NCBI GenBank assembly: GCA_945903655.1
Contig: CAMDOY010000194.1
Location: forward strand, 1-6,993
DNA from: Rhizobium sp. Q54
GTDB taxonomy: Bacteria > Pseudomonadota > Alphaproteobacteria > Rhizobiales > Beijerinckiaceae
DNA: 6,993 nt
Reading direction: 5' to 3'
How positions within the stretch are numbered: the stretch's first letter is position 1; every line of letters begins with the position of its first letter. The notes below the pieces were generated by a model that saw only the letters and a list, made by a program, of their open reading frames with translations, searched no databases and was not told the origin of the DNA. The position numbers and the translations under genes were made by a program. Shown here in pieces: positions 1 through 6,138 of the stretch.

Positions 1-1
1 A

Positions 2-30
2 GCGACGGCGGGCCGCAGGGCGGTTAAGAT
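2..30 (+). promoter_or_regulatory. Possible promoter of the first gene, placed for a leaderless transcript
   Basis: TAAGAT at 25-30 matches the -10 consensus TATAAT at four of six bases. GCGACG at 2-7, 17 bases upstream, matches TTGACA at only three (the central GAC). Transcription would begin near 37-40, right at the ATG at 40. No Shine-Dalgarno sequence sits at normal distance from that ATG, which fits a leaderless message. The assignment rests on weak hexamers in a GC-rich background, so it is tentative. Confidence 0.25.
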
Positions 31-39
31 TGGTCGGTC

Positions 40-1557
40 ATGTCCCGATCCAACCCCTTCGAAGCTGAACAGCAAGAGACCATCGCCTTCCTGCGCGGGC
101 TTGAGCCCTGCACGCAGATCACCACCCATGGCTCCCATGTATTTCTCTATGGCGAACGCGCGCTCAAGCTGAAGCGGGCGCTGCGCTACGCCTATCTCGA
201 TTTCTCCACGCCGCAAAAACGCCTTGCCGATTGCGAGCGGGAGTTGGCGATCAACCGCCGTTTCACGCCGCGCCTCTACCTTGGCCTGCGCCGGATCACC
301 CGCGCGCCTGACGGCGCCTTGACGCTGGATGGCAAGGGCGAGGTGGTGGATGGGGTGGTGGAGATGCGGCGTTTTCGTGATGAGGACCTGTTTTCGCGGA
401 TGGTCGAGGAGGGGCGGGCCACGCCAGCTCTGGTCACCCGTCTCGCGGGGGTGATCGCCGCCTCCCATGAGAAGGCCGAGGTGGCGAGCCTTGGCGGCGC
501 CGATGCTTTCGGGCGGGTGCTGGCGCTCAACGAGACCGCCTTGCGGGCGAGCGCGCCGGTGGCGGCGGAGCGCATCGAGGCGCTCTGCGCCGGGCTGCGC
601 GCGCTTCGGGATCGCCATGGCGCCCTGCTGGACGCCCGCAGCGCGCGTGGCTGCGTGCGGCGCTGCCATGGGGATCTGACCTTGCGCAACATCTGCCTTT
701 TCGAAGGCGAGCCCGCCCTGTTCGACGCGCTGGAGTTCGACGAGGGACTCGCCACCATCGACGTGCTCTACGATCTGGCCTTTCCGCTGATGGATCTGTG
801 GCGGCTGGGCGCGCGTGATCTCGCAAATGTCCTCTTCAACCGCTATCTCGACGCCCGCGATGAGGGTGATGGCCTGCCGCTGCTGCCCCTGTTCATGGCG
901 ACCCGCGCTTTGGTGCGCGCCCATGTGACGGCGGCGCTCGCCCGAGAGGCGCCGGAGCGTCTCGCGGAGGCGCAAGGCTACTTCGAGCTTGCCGAGAGCC
1001 TGCTGGCGCCTCGCCAGCCCCTGCTGGTGGCGTTGGGCGGCTTCAGCGGCTCGGGCAAATCGACCCTCTCCGCCCATCTCGCCAGCGCGTTGGGGCCAGC
1101 GCCGGGCGCGCGCATCCATGCCACGGACCGCATCCGCAAGGCGCTGCATGGGGTGGCGGCGACCGACAGGCTGCCGCCTGAGGCCTATGCGCCTGAGGTC
1201 TCGGCCCGGGTCTATGCAAGGGAGCGCGAGGCCTGCGCCGCCACCCTGTTGGCGGGGCATGGCTGCATAGCCGAGGCCGTTTTCGACCGGGCGCAAGACC
1301 GCACCGCTATCGAGGCTGTGGCGCAGTCGGCGGGCGTCCCCTTCGCAGGCTTCTGGCTGGAGGCGCCGGTGGAGGTGCTGGCCCAGCGCATCGCAGGGCG
1401 CAGCGGTGATGCCTCCGATGCGGATGAGGCGGTGATGCGGGCTCAGGTCGCCCGTGGGAACGAGGGCGTGGGGTGGACGAGGCTGGATGCGGCGCAGGGC
1501 GTGGAGGCGCTGGTGGGGGAGGTCGTTTGCAGAATTGAAGCGTTCGCACCCAAATAA
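40..1557 (+). CDS. Bifunctional aminoglycoside-phosphotransferase-like kinase / P-loop ATP-binding protein
   Basis: This 505-residue cytoplasmic protein fuses two kinase-like domains. The N-terminal half (about 10-320) resembles the APH/choline-kinase fold of COG2187: a lysine-rich ATP-site segment at 43-46 (KLKR), the catalytic-loop motif HGDLTLRN at 210-217, and DALEFDE at 229-235, where the metal-binding acid lies. The C-terminal half (about 328-500) is a COG0645-type P-loop kinase, with Walker A GFSGSGKST at 334-342, a conserved substrate-side stretch at 362-392 (DRIRK, then LPPEAY) and a lid-like region near 450-469. The length suits the family. Substrates of this fusion are not established as far as I know; despite the name, aminoglycoside resistance should not be assumed. 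The start is ATG 40: an in-frame TAA at 25-27 rules out a longer protein, and the next in-frame ATG lies about 110 codons in, inside the kinase domain. No Shine-Dalgarno is visible. No hairpin terminator follows the stop. Confidence 0.9.
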   Translation: MSRSNPFEAEQQETIAFLRGLEPCTQITTHGSHVFLYGERALKLKRALRYAYLDFSTPQKRLADCERELAINRRFTPRLYLGLRRITRAPDGALTLDGKGEVVDGVVEMRRFRDEDLFSRMVEEGRATPALVTRLAGVIAASHEKAEVASLGGADAFGRVLALNETALRASAPVAAERIEALCAGLRALRDRHGALLDARSARGCVRRCHGDLTLRNICLFEGEPALFDALEFDEGLATIDVLYDLAFPLMDLWRLGARDLANVLFNRYLDARDEGDGLPLLPLFMATRALVRAHVTAALAREAPERLAEAQGYFELAESLLAPRQPLLVALGGFSGSGKSTLSAHLASALGPAPGARIHATDRIRKALHGVAATDRLPPEAYAPEVSARVYAREREACAATLLAGHGCIAEAVFDRAQDRTAIEAVAQSAGVPFAGFWLEAPVEVLAQRIAGRSGDASDADEAVMRAQVARGNEGVGWTRLDAAQGVEALVGEVVCRIEAFAPK

Positions 1558-1612
1558 ACACCCGATTACACCCAAAAAGAGCCCATCCCCTCCCGCTTTG
1601 CTTTCAGCCGCG

Positions 1613-1626
1613 CTGACCTATGTCAG
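1613..1626. repeat. Short perfect inverted repeat in the gap before the cytochrome gene
   Basis: CTGAC at 1613-1617 and GTCAG at 1622-1626 are perfect inverted 5-base arms around CTAT, in the 94-base gap between the kinase and cytochrome genes. It ends 25 bases before the cytochrome ATG. A dimeric regulator could bind here as an operator, or it could be chance: 5-base arms are common. No convincing -10/-35 pair was found around it (TTGCTT at 1598-1603 is the best -35 candidate). The rest of the gap shows nothing recognisable. Confidence 0.2.
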
Positions 1627-1639
1627 GTGCATCGCTAGC

Positions 1640-1645
1640 AGAGGA
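1640..1645 (+). promoter_or_regulatory. Ribosome binding site fixing the cytochrome start
   Basis: AGAGGA lies 6 bases before ATG 1652. It selects this start over the upstream in-frame start at 1454, which would overlap the kinase gene and place the signal peptide in mid-protein. Confidence 0.6.
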
Positions 1646-1651
1646 TCGCCC

Positions 1652-1978
1652 ATGCTTCGCCGCCTCATTCCGCTTTTGATCGTGCTCGCCTGCGCCCCCG
1701 CCGCTCTGGCCCAGCAGCGCGATCCCGCGCCCGGGCGGCGGATCGCCGAGCGTGATTGCGCCTCCTGTCATGCGGTCAAGCCCGGCGATGTCGGCCCGAG
1801 TCCGGTCGACGCGGCGGCGCCGTTTCAGCTGGTGGCCCGCTTGCCCTCCTCGACCGAGCTGGCCCTGCGGGTCTTCCTGCGCACCAGCCACGCGGGCATG
1901 CCCAATCTTCAGTTCACCGAACAGGAGATCGACGATCTCGTCGCCTATATCGTCTCGCTTTCGCTACCACAGAAGTAG
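1652..1978 (+). CDS. Exported small mono-haem c-type cytochrome
   Basis: This 108-residue class I cytochrome c carries one covalently bound haem and would act as an electron carrier in the periplasm. Residues 1-20 form a Sec signal peptide (two Arg, a Leu/Ile-rich core, then ALA before QQ). The haem-attachment motif CASCH is at 36-40, with His40 as proximal ligand. Met83, in the segment HAGMPNL (80-86), is the likely distal ligand. The C-terminal helix (90-105, EQEIDDLVAYIVSL) is typical of the family. One ambiguity: Cys14 follows V-L-A inside the signal peptide, so a lipoprotein-type cleavage is conceivable, although the later AxA site looks better. The start is set by the ribosome site at 1640-1645; reading from 1454 would add about 66 kinase-overlapping residues. 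The redox partner is not identifiable: no oxidase or dehydrogenase gene is nearby. The ABC ATPase gene begins 77 bases downstream and may or may not be co-transcribed. Confidence 0.9.
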   Translation: MLRRLIPLLIVLACAPAALAQQRDPAPGRRIAERDCASCHAVKPGDVGPSPVDAAAPFQLVARLPSSTELALRVFLRTSHAGMPNLQFTEQEIDDLVAYIVSLSLPQK

Positions 1979-1989
1979 CGCCCCGCTGG

Positions 1990-2018
1990 GTCACAACCCG
2001 CTTCGCCTGTGCTAGACA
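1990..2018 (+). promoter_or_regulatory. Possible extended -10 promoter for the ABC ATPase gene
   Basis: GTCACA at 1990-1995 (four of six matches to TTGACA) is followed after 17 bases by TAGACA at 2013-2018, which has a TGC extended -10 element directly before it (2010-2012). Transcription would start about 30 bases ahead of the GTG at 2056. The -10 hexamer itself is poor, so this is tentative. If real, the ATPase gene is transcribed independently of the cytochrome. Confidence 0.3.
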
Positions 2019-2043
2019 GGGACTTCGGCGCAGACCGACGAGT

Positions 2044-2048
2044 GGGGA
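2044..2048 (+). promoter_or_regulatory. Ribosome binding site selecting a GTG start
   Basis: GGGGA lies 7 bases before GTG 2056. The next in-frame ATG downstream is past the Walker A motif, and the upstream in-frame ATG lies inside the cytochrome gene, so this site supports the GTG start. Confidence 0.6.
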
Positions 2049-2055
2049 AACAACG

Positions 2056-2838
2056 GTGACGATCAAGCTAGAAGCCCGCGACATCGGGCTCTCCTATTTC
2101 CAGCCGCGCAGCAATACGCGTCTTGTGGCGCTGGAGGCGGTGAGCCTGACCATCCAGGAGGGCGAATTCGTCTCCGTCGTCGGCCCTTCGGGCTGCGGCA
2201 AGACCACCTTCCTGTCCATCGTCGACGGCCTGCTGCGGCCCACCTCGGGGCAGATCATCGTGGATGGGCGCCTTGTGACCACGCCCGGCCCCGACCGCGC
2301 CGTGGTGTTTCAGGACGCGTCCCTGCTGCCCTGGCGCACGGTGCTAGGCAATGTGTCCTATGGCCTCGAATGCCAGCGCCGCACCGGACCCGAGGCGCGC
2401 GAGCGTGCCTTGCATTTCATCGACATGGTGGGCCTGCACGGCTTCGAGCAGCACTATCCCCACGAACTCTCCGGCGGCATGCAGCAGCGCGTCAATCTTG
2501 CCCGGGCCCTGGTCATGGACCCGCAGCTTCTGCTCATGGACGAGCCCTTCGCCGCGCTCGACGCGCAAACCCGCGAGGCCATGCAGGAGGAGCTGATGGA
2601 GATCACCCTCAAGGCCAAGAAGACCGTGCTCTTCATCACCCATCAGATTGATGAAGCGGTCTATCTCTCCGACCGCGTCATCGTCTTTTCAGCGCGCCCC
2701 GGCCGGGTGAAGGCCGATGTGCGCATCGCCATCGAGCGCCCGCGCAAGCTGCGCCTCAAGCGTGATCCGCGTTTTCACGCATTGGAGGACGAGGTCTGGT
2801 CCCTCGTCCATGATGAGGCGGCGCCTGCGCTGACCTAG
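2056..2838 (+). CDS. ABC transporter ATP-binding protein, NitT/TauT (SsuB/TauB/NrtD) family
   Basis: This 260-residue ATPase would sit on the cytoplasmic face of an ABC importer and power uptake of a small anion or organic solute. Its motifs are complete: Walker A GPSGCGKTT at 43-51, Q-loop glutamine 86 (VVFQD), signature LSGGMQQR at 138-145, Walker B LLLMDEP at 158-164 with Glu163, D-loop ALD at 167-169 and H-loop His196 (ITHQIDEA). The segment LLPWRTVLGNV (90-100) and the ITHQIDEAVYLSDRV stretch mark the nitrate/sulfonate/taurine branch; the substrate within it cannot be assigned. It starts with GTG at 2056, preceded by GGGGA. No permease or NitT/TauT-type binding protein lies beside it on this strand, so its partners must be elsewhere. 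Its stop overlaps the convergent synthetase gene by 4 bases. Confidence 0.92.
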   Translation: MTIKLEARDIGLSYFQPRSNTRLVALEAVSLTIQEGEFVSVVGPSGCGKTTFLSIVDGLLRPTSGQIIVDGRLVTTPGPDRAVVFQDASLLPWRTVLGNVSYGLECQRRTGPEARERALHFIDMVGLHGFEQHYPHELSGGMQQRVNLARALVMDPQLLLMDEPFAALDAQTREAMQEELMEITLKAKKTVLFITHQIDEAVYLSDRVIVFSARPGRVKADVRIAIERPRKLRLKRDPRFHALEDEVWSLVHDEAAPALT

Positions 2839-4991
2839 GCCTTCAGCACCACAAGCCCATCCAGCGCCAGCGCGCCCGAGGGCAGGGCGGTCAGCGGGTT
2901 CACGTCGATGCTCTCCAGCCGCTCGCCCAGATCCTGCGCGAGATGGGAGAGGCCCACGAGCGCGCTCACCACCGCCGCGCGGTCAAGCTTCGCTCCGCCC
3001 CTATAGCCATCGAGCAGACGCCCAGCCATTGTGCGCTCGATCATCCCAGCGGCCTGCGCCTCGCTCAGCGGCACGGGACCGAAGGTCACGTCCTTCACCA
3101 GTTCCAGCAGCACGCCGCCCGTGCCGAACATGGTCACGAGCCCCACCTCGGGATCGCGATGCACGCCCAGCACCAGCTCGGTCCCGCCGCTCACCTGTTG
3201 AACCACGAGCACGCCGCCAAAATGCGCGCCGGGTTTCGCCGCCGCCAGCGCCGCCGCGATGCGCGCGAAGCCCTCGCGCACCTCCTGCCCATTGCGCAAG
3301 CCGATCAGCACGCCGCCCACATCGGACTTGTGCTGCACATCGTCGGAGACGAGCTTCAGCACCACGGGATAGCCGATGGCCTCAGCCGCTGTCGCGGCGG
3401 CGTCCGCGCTGCCTGCGAAGGCCTCGCCCGGGGAACGCACCCCATATGCCCCGAGCAATTGCTTGGAGGCTGCCTCGCCCATCACCCGGCGCCCATCGGC
3501 AGCGGGCGCGGCCTGCGCCATCAGCGCCGTCGCTGCATCGGTCAATTTTTGCGGCATGCGGGGCGCAGGCGCGCTCTTGGCCATGGCGCCATAGCGGCCC
3601 ACATGGGCGGCGGCCTTCAGGGCCTTGTCGACCTCGTGCAGCACGGGCAGGTGGGGGAAACCCTCGCGGAAGGCGCGGGTGAAATCGCTATACATGTAGG
3701 AGGCCATGGAGACGACAGCGACGGGCTTGCGCGCGCCCTCCACCACCATGCGGTCCACCTCGCGCAGATTGCCCGCCTTGGCGTTCTGGCCCTCCACCAG
3801 CGGTAGCTCCTCCTGCACCAGCAGCAGGTCGATGTTGGGGTCATCGAGCATGATGTCGATGCATTTGAAATAGACCTCCGCGCTCGACAGGGCCGCGAAG
3901 CCCGCATCCAGCGGATTGCCCATGGAGGTGCCCACGCCCAGCAATTCCTTCATCCGCGCCGTGGTATCCGGCGTGAGTTGCGGGAAGGAGACCTCGTTGC
4001 GCTCGGCGCCCTCCAGCAAGAGCCCCTTCAAGCCGCCGGAGAAGGTGATGGCGCCCAGACGCGATCCCGCGGGGATCTGCCCATGGGTCAGATAATCGGC
4101 GCATTCCACCATCTCGTCGATGGTGGCGACGCGCAGCACACCGAGCGGCCGCGTCACCGCATCGAAACAGGCCAGCGAGCCCGCGAGGGAGCCCGTATGG
4201 GCGAGCGCCGCCGCGCGGCTCGCCTCCGAGCCGCCGATCTTCATGGCCACGATGGGTTTGCGCGCGGCGAAGGCCTCAGCGCAGGCGCTCAGAAAGTCAT
4301 CGGCGTCGCGGATCGCCTCGATGAAGCAGCAGATGACCTTCACATGGTCCTGCGCCACCATGTAGCGGATGTAATCGGCGGTGGTGAGGCCCACCTCATT
4401 GCCATTGGTGATGGCGTAGGCGGGCGTCATGCCCCGGCTCTTGAGGGCGCGGTAGATCGCCATGACGATGCCGCCGCTCTGGCCGAAGAGGCCAATGGCG
4501 CCGGGCGTGAAATCGGTGATGCGATCATCGGGAATGGTGCAAAAGCCAAAGGGCGAGGCGAGGTTCCCCATGCAGTTGGGGCCTGACACCGCCAGCCCGC
4601 TCTCCTGCACGGCGGCGCGCAACTGGGCGCCCAGCGCGAGGCCCTCGGGGTCGCCGCCCTCGCCAAAACCGCTGGAGAAAATCGTGGCGCTGCGGGCGCC
4701 CGCCGCCCCCGCCGCGCGGATGGCGTCGATGGCGGCGGCGCCGGGCACCAGCACCACCACATGGTCGGGCTTGCCGGGCAGGGAGGCGAGATCGCGGTAG
4801 CAGGTCTGCCCATCCCAGACCGTCTCGACGCGCGGGTTCACTGGATAGATCGTGCCCTTGTAGCCGCCGCGCTTGAGGACGCGAAAGACGCGTTTGGCCC
4901 AGCTGCCATTGCGGTCGCTTGCGCCCACGATGGCTATGCTCGCGGGGTCGAGCAGAGCCTTCACCTGGGCGACGCTTGATGTTTTCGTCAT
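2835..4991 (-). CDS. NDP-forming acyl-CoA synthetase (acetate--CoA ligase ADP-forming family), fused subunits
   Basis: This 718-residue cytoplasmic enzyme should convert a carboxylic acid, CoA and ATP to acyl-CoA, ADP and phosphate through acyl-phosphate and phosphohistidine intermediates. In order: an N-terminal CoA-binding Rossmann domain (about 12-105, DPASIAIVGAS), succinyl-CoA-ligase-like domains (about 135-460) with GPNCMG at 137-142, QSGG at 171-174 and His265 in AHTGSLAG, the expected phosphohistidine, and a C-terminal ATP-grasp domain (about 500-718) with YPVVLKLVSDD and HKSDVGG at 541-560 and SIDVNPL at 694-700. Alpha and beta regions are in one chain, as in many bacterial members. 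ATG 4991 is chosen because GGAGA (complement of 5001-5005) lies 9 bases upstream and the protein then begins just before the CoA-binding domain; the longer frame to 5048 would run into the binding-protein gene. It follows that gene by 23 bases, so one operon is very likely. The substrate acid is unknown; related bacterial enzymes act on acetate, branched, dicarboxylic and some phenylpropenoic acids. Confidence 0.92.
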   Translation of the reverse strand: MTKTSSVAQVKALLDPASIAIVGASDRNGSWAKRVFRVLKRGGYKGTIYPVNPRVETVWDGQTCYRDLASLPGKPDHVVVLVPGAAAIDAIRAAGAAGARSATIFSSGFGEGGDPEGLALGAQLRAAVQESGLAVSGPNCMGNLASPFGFCTIPDDRITDFTPGAIGLFGQSGGIVMAIYRALKSRGMTPAYAITNGNEVGLTTADYIRYMVAQDHVKVICCFIEAIRDADDFLSACAEAFAARKPIVAMKIGGSEASRAAALAHTGSLAGSLACFDAVTRPLGVLRVATIDEMVECADYLTHGQIPAGSRLGAITFSGGLKGLLLEGAERNEVSFPQLTPDTTARMKELLGVGTSMGNPLDAGFAALSSAEVYFKCIDIMLDDPNIDLLLVQEELPLVEGQNAKAGNLREVDRMVVEGARKPVAVVSMASYMYSDFTRAFREGFPHLPVLHEVDKALKAAAHVGRYGAMAKSAPAPRMPQKLTDAATALMAQAAPAADGRRVMGEAASKQLLGAYGVRSPGEAFAGSADAAATAAEAIGYPVVLKLVSDDVQHKSDVGGVLIGLRNGQEVREGFARIAAALAAAKPGAHFGGVLVVQQVSGGTELVLGVHRDPEVGLVTMFGTGGVLLELVKDVTFGPVPLSEAQAAGMIERTMAGRLLDGYRGGAKLDRAAVVSALVGLSHLAQDLGERLESIDVNPLTALPSGALALDGLVVLKA

Positions 4992-5000
4992 GATCGTCAG

Positions 5001-5005
5001 TCTCC
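5001..5005 (-). promoter_or_regulatory. Ribosome binding site of the acyl-CoA synthetase
   Basis: On the minus strand this reads GGAGA, 9 bases before the ATG at 4991. It selects that start over the ATG at 5048, which lies inside the preceding gene. Confidence 0.6.
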
Positions 5006-5014
5006 TCGCGCCGC

Positions 5015-6049
5015 TCAGCGGAACAATTGAATGTAGAGCGCCGCCCATTTCTCATAATCGCGCGCGATGTCGTCGGGGCTCATGACGGCGGCCTTGAAGC
5101 CGCCCGTGGAGGGCGCCAGCTCCGGCATGGAGGCGGGCACATCCGAGCGCGTGGGGAAGTAGTCGGCTTTCTGGAAAATCAGCTGGCCCTCTTTCGAGAT
5201 CATATATTCCAGAAAGAGCTTCGCGGCGTTGGGATGGGGCGCGGCGGCGGTGATGGCGTGCAATTCGGTCTGCACCATCACCGGCTCCAGCTTCAGCCAT
5301 TGGGAGGGCGCGCCCTTCTTGGCGCTGAGGGCTGCATGGTGGTTGAAGATCTGCAGCACGAGGGGATATTCGCCCGCGATGACCTGATCAAGCACGGCGC
5401 GCGCGCTGGCGCTGACGGATTTGATGCGCTGCTCCCGGAGCTTGCGCAGATAATCCATGCCCTTTTCTTCACCCATGACGTTCAGCACATGGCCGATGAA
5501 GCCGGGCCCGCCGGACGTGTCGTTCTGTTTCCAGACGATCTTGTCCGTCCACTTCTTGTCGAGCAGATCTTCGTATGTTTTCGGGCGATCTTTCTCGGGC
5601 ACCAGGTCGGTGTTCACGGCGGGGGTCATCACATAGTAATTGGCCGCGACCCAATAGCCATTGGGGTCTTTGAACTCCGGCGGCAGCGCCTTGGCGCCCT
5701 CAAGATCGACCTTCATCACCGCGTTGGCTTCGAGCAGCGGCTTCAAACCGCTGGTCATGGCGAAGACATCGGCTTTCATGGAGCCCGCCTTGTGCTCTCC
5801 CATGAGTTTCAGCAGATTGGCCTGGCTGTCGGAGCGGGCATATTCCACCTTGACGCCATATTTCGCCTCGAAACCGGCGACGAGGGGCCGCACGATCTGG
5901 TCCACGATCAGGTCGGTGTAATAGACGACCTTGCCTTCTTGTTTGGCTTTGGCGATCAGCTCCGCGCTCACCTCCTGGGCGCGCGCCAGCCCCGCAGTCA
6001 TGAACAGCGCCGCGAAAAGGGCGGCGGCCTTCGGCACCGAAGTCTTCAT
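5015..6049 (-). CDS. Periplasmic substrate-binding protein, COG1840 / type 2 (iron(III)-type) ABC family
   Basis: This 344-residue exported protein should bind a solute in the periplasm and hand it to an ABC permease. Residues 1-24 form a Sec signal peptide (Lys2, Lys7, hydrophobic core, ARA before QEV). The mature protein shows the two-lobed pattern of the iron(III)/phosphonate/thiamine binding group: an opening strand GKVVYYTDL (39-47), FEAKYGVKVEY (60-70), the hinge-region PKTYEDLLD (156-164), and the C-terminal ISKEGQLIFQK (284-294). In FbpA-like iron binders a tyrosine pair follows an asparagine near the hinge; here that stretch reads IFNHHAAL (234-241), so the iron ligands seem absent and an organic ligand is more likely. 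ATG 6049 has GGAGG 6 bases upstream; the longer frame to 6133 would add 28 residues ahead of the signal peptide. It is first of a two-gene pair with the synthetase. No permease or cognate ATPase is in view. Confidence 0.88.
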   Translation of the reverse strand: MKTSVPKAAALFAALFMTAGLARAQEVSAELIAKAKQEGKVVYYTDLIVDQIVRPLVAGFEAKYGVKVEYARSDSQANLLKLMGEHKAGSMKADVFAMTSGLKPLLEANAVMKVDLEGAKALPPEFKDPNGYWVAANYYVMTPAVNTDLVPEKDRPKTYEDLLDKKWTDKIVWKQNDTSGGPGFIGHVLNVMGEEKGMDYLRKLREQRIKSVSASARAVLDQVIAGEYPLVLQIFNHHAALSAKKGAPSQWLKLEPVMVQTELHAITAAAPHPNAAKLFLEYMISKEGQLIFQKADYFPTRSDVPASMPELAPSTGGFKAAVMSPDDIARDYEKWAALYIQLFR

Positions 6050-6055
6050 CTTGAT

Positions 6056-6060
6056 CCTCC
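6056..6060 (-). promoter_or_regulatory. Strong ribosome binding site of the binding-protein gene
   Basis: On the minus strand this reads GGAGG, 6 bases before ATG 6049. It is the best Shine-Dalgarno match in the window, consistent with the high expression usual for binding proteins, and it decides the start. Confidence 0.7.
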
Positions 6061-6076
6061 CGTTTTTTGATCTTGC

Positions 6077-6100
6077 CCCGGCGCATTTGGCTGCGCCGGG
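6077..6100 (-). other. Stable hairpin upstream of the binding-protein gene
   Basis: CCCGGCGCA (6077-6085) and TGCGCCGGG (6092-6100) are perfect 9-base inverted arms around a 6-base loop. On the minus-strand transcript the stem is followed by an A-rich stretch rather than a U-run, so it does not look like an intrinsic terminator in that direction. It ends about 27 bases before the binding-protein ATG and would sit in its 5' leader. Likely roles are mRNA stabilisation or a processing barrier; this is inference. Confidence 0.6.
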
Positions 6101-6112
6101 AAGTCTTATTCT

Positions 6113-6128
6113 GGGGCCCGCAGGCCCC
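6113..6128 (-). other. Hairpin with UNCG-type tetraloop just after the aldolase stop
   Basis: GGGGCC (6113-6118) and GGCCCC (6123-6128) form a 6-base all-GC stem. On the minus-strand RNA the loop is UGCG closed by C-G, a member of the unusually stable UNCG tetraloop class. It begins 10 bases after the aldolase stop codon. There is no U-run behind it (the RNA continues AGAAUAAGACUU), so it is a poor intrinsic terminator and a better candidate 3'-end stabiliser for the aldolase message. Confidence 0.55.
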
Positions 6129-6138
6129 CACAATCAGG

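Noticed and set aside
40..1557. Antibiotic-resistance aminoglycoside phosphotransferase
   Set aside because: The APH-like half belongs to a fused COG2187/COG0645 housekeeping-type family without resistance evidence, and no resistance or mobile genes are nearby.
1756..2055. N-terminal extension of the ABC ATPase frame into the cytochrome gene
   Set aside because: The extra 100 residues are out-of-frame cytochrome sequence; the GTG at 2056 with GGGGA ahead matches the family's usual start.
2943..3806. A 287-codon plus-strand open frame opposite the acyl-CoA synthetase gene
   Set aside because: Its translation is rich in His, Arg, Gln and Ala with no family motif. It mirrors GC-biased codons of a well-supported gene on the other strand, as expected in high-GC DNA.
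5027..6070. A 347-codon plus-strand open frame opposite the binding-protein gene
   Set aside because: Low-complexity His/Gly-rich composition, no recognisable domain, and it covers almost exactly the antisense of a gene with signal peptide and ribosome site.
6077..6100. The 9-base hairpin as a Rho-independent terminator of the aldolase gene
   Set aside because: No U-run follows on the minus-strand RNA; A-rich sequence follows instead. Only the opposite direction has a modestly T-rich tail, and no plus-strand gene ends there.
6050..6138. A separate minus-strand promoter for the binding-protein gene
   Set aside because: TTGTGG-like and ATAAGA/TAAGAC-like hexamers exist, but the spacing is 18-19 bases and falls across a hairpin; matches are too weak to report as a feature.
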